From the NCBI GenBank assembly GCA_964538875.1, contig CAZIHO010000014.1, forward strand, positions 1-43,484: a DNA stretch of 43,484 bases, written 5' to 3'. The notes under the pieces are model-generated. The model was given only the letters and a program-made list of their open reading frames with translations. It searched no databases and was not told the origin of the DNA. Of this stretch, positions 42,209-43,484 are shown one piece after another. Position numbers and translations under genes: made by a program. Origin of the DNA: CAZIHO01 sp964538875 (GTDB lineage Bacteria > Pseudomonadota > Gammaproteobacteria > Chromatiales > Chromatiaceae). The stretch's first letter is position 1. The number at the start of each line of letters is the position of its first letter.

Positions 42209-42895
42209 ATGTTTTTCTCCGATCCGGTGCAGCGTATGTTGAACGACATCCGCGCCCACGCCAGAGATTCTCAGTTGAGCACTGGCCGGGGAGAATTGGA
42301 CCCCCGGGTGTTGGCCGCCATGGGCCGGGTGCCCCGGGAGCGGTTTGTACCCGAGTATTCGCGGGCCCAGGCCCACGCCGACCGGCCGCTGCCCATCGGT
42401 GAAGGCCAAACCATTTCCCAGCCCTTCATCGTCGCCCTCATGACCGATTTGGTCCAGCCGGGGTCCGATGGGCGCATCCTGGAAATTGGCACCGGCTGCG
42501 GCTACCAGACCGCGCTGCTGGCGGAGTTGGCAGCCCAGGTCTACAGCATCGAAATCGTCCCCGAACTGGCCCAGAGGGCCGCCCAGCTTTTGGAACAATT
42601 GGGTTATACCAACCTGCACCTGCGGATCGGCGATGGCAACGCCGGCTGGCCGGAGCAGGCCCCCTTCGACGGTATTCTGGTCACGGCGGCGGCCCCCCGG
42701 CTGCCACCCTGCCTAGTGGAACAACTGGCCCCCGGTGGGCGCTTGGTGGTGCCGGTAGGTCCGCCCTGGCACGTCCAGAGCTTGATGCTGGTGGAAAAGG
42801 ATGCCGACGGCCAGGTGCGGGGCCGGGATCTGCTGGCGGTGGCCTTCGTGCCCATGACCGGGCGCTGTTTGGATCCTGACGACGGTTGGTCCTAA
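42209..42895 (+). CDS. pcm: Protein-L-isoaspartate O-methyltransferase
   Basis: 228 residues. The sequence has RVPRERFVPEYSRAQAHADRPLPIGEGQTISQPFIVALMTDLVQ and the SAM-binding motif ILEIGTGCGYQTALLAEL, with VTAAAPRLPPCLVEQLAPGGRLVVPVG further on, the full PIMT pattern. It methylates isoaspartyl residues in aged proteins so that they can return to aspartate. The ribosome site is AGAGAGG. It follows uvrB by 96 bases on the same strand and may be co-transcribed. The classic surE-pcm-nlpD-rpoS arrangement is absent here. Gene end 42895 faces dctM. Confidence 0.94.
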   Translation: MFFSDPVQRMLNDIRAHARDSQLSTGRGELDPRVLAAMGRVPRERFVPEYSRAQAHADRPLPIGEGQTISQPFIVALMTDLVQPGSDGRILEIGTGCGYQTALLAELAAQVYSIEIVPELAQRAAQLLEQLGYTNLHLRIGDGNAGWPEQAPFDGILVTAAAPRLPPCLVEQLAPGGRLVVPVGPPWHVQSLMLVEKDADGQVRGRDLLAVAFVPMTGRCLDPDDGWS

Positions 42896-43007
42896 TCGCC
42901 GGTCAGTCGTTGAGGCAGACCCGGATCCTGGCGGTTTCCTCCCGCCCGCCGGGCATCCCGGATCTGGATGGGCGCACGTCCCTGTGCGAAGCAATCGCTG
43001 TCAGGCG

Positions 43008-43484
43008 TTAGGGGATCATCCCCAGCAGTCTTGGGAACCAGAGCGACATGGCGGGCCAGTAGGTCACCAACACCAGAAATACCAGCATGGTGAGCAGCCA
43101 GGGCCATACCGCGATGGTGAGTTCTGTGATGCCCATCCTGGCGACACCGCTAGCCACGTACAGGTTGAGGCCTACCGGCGGATGGCACATGCCCACTTCC
43201 ATGTTGACCACCATGATGATGCCGAAGTGGACCGGATCGATGCCCAACTTCATGGCGATGGGGAACAGGATCGGCGCCAGGATCAGCACGATGGACGAGG
43301 GCTCCATGAAGTTGCCCGCCACCAGCAACAGCACGTTGGAGATCAGCAGGAAGCCGATCACCCCGACACCGGTGCCGATCATCCAGGCTGCCATTTCTTG
43401 AGGGATGTTCTCGTGGGTCATGAGGAACGAGAACAGGACCGCGTTGGTGATGATGTACAGCAGCATGGCGCTCATGTTGGCGGA
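43008..43484 (-). CDS. TRAP transporter large permease subunit (DctM type), C-terminal part
   Basis: Open to the window edge (the frame continues as SANMSAMLLY at 43484), so at least 158 C-terminal residues are present of a usual ~430. Several membrane helices are visible. FMEPSSIVLILAPILFPIAMKLGIDPVHFGIIMVVNMEVGMCHPPVGLNLYVASGVA is the signature of TRAP dicarboxylate-type DctM/SiaM large subunits. These carry C4-dicarboxylates or other acids with Na+ together with DctQ and a periplasmic DctP protein, presumably encoded beyond the window. The stop is TAA at 43008-43010. The ~110 bases between it and pcm hold only a weak 5-bp hairpin (42973-42988). Confidence 0.92.
   Translation of the reverse strand, partial: SANMSAMLLYIITNAVLFSFLMTHENIPQEMAAWMIGTGVGVIGFLLISNVLLLVAGNFMEPSSIVLILAPILFPIAMKLGIDPVHFGIIMVVNMEVGMCHPPVGLNLYVASGVARMGITELTIAVWPWLLTMLVFLVLVTYWPAMSLWFPRLLGMIP

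Noticed and set aside
41108..42619. 503-residue minus-strand frame spanning uvrB and pcm
   Set aside because: Antisense to two unmistakable genes, with no recognisable domain.

Overview
GC-rich bacterial DNA, most probably from a gammaproteobacterium. Pointers are the full proteobacterial chemotaxis set, a FadL-type outer-membrane protein, a TRAP transporter, divergent aspartate aminotransferase/uvrB genes and REP-like GGTAGGGT palindromes. A phytochrome fits a photosynthetic or light-sensing lineage, but I cannot fix the genus. About 90% is coding. There are no rRNAs, tRNAs, CRISPR arrays, prophage or intact insertion sequences.

Layout. (1) 1-9,000, mostly minus strand: the tail of a coiled-coil protein; a phytochrome photosensory core with no output domain; a PspA-like / membrane protein / VWA operon; a small secreted protein; then an SPFH / NAD-kinase-like / cysteine-cluster operon divergent from an NrtR-type Nudix regulator, with a clear palindrome between them. 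After nrtR comes a 0.6-kb non-coding patch with five REP-like palindromes in both orientations, a 66-bp direct repeat and a second copy of the last 39 bp of nrtR. (2) 9,085-15,114: a five-PAS hybrid histidine kinase, divergent from a cytochrome b561 gene followed by a Rieske/glutamate-synthase-type FMN fusion. An FNR-like box precedes the cytochrome gene. (3) 15,292-25,161: one chemosensory cluster, cheY-cheA-cheW-mcp-cheW-STAS-cheR-cheD-cheB, then a second STAS gene. A good sigma-28 (FliA) promoter lies upstream, and the receptor has three 92-residue HAMP repeats and a CheR-tethering C-terminus. (4) 25,455-43,484: housekeeping and accessory genes. These are an SDR lacking its catalytic residues, mfd, a GH44 glycosidase, an alkaline-phosphatase-superfamily hydrolase, an Ap4A phosphorylase, a small membrane protein, a FadL porin, an LTA-synthase-like transferase, an aspartate aminotransferase, uvrB, pcm and the end of a dctM gene.

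How they fit. The chemosensory genes form a complete adaptation circuit (kinase, two couplers, receptor, CheR/CheB/CheD) whose output could be motility or an STAS-linked pathway. NrtR with the NAD-kinase-like/SPFH operon looks like an NAD-responsive membrane module of unknown purpose. The b561/Rieske-FMN pair looks like a membrane-to-soluble redox couple under oxygen control. These three are the best candidates for undescribed biology. Functions are read from motifs and gene order; no database search was possible.
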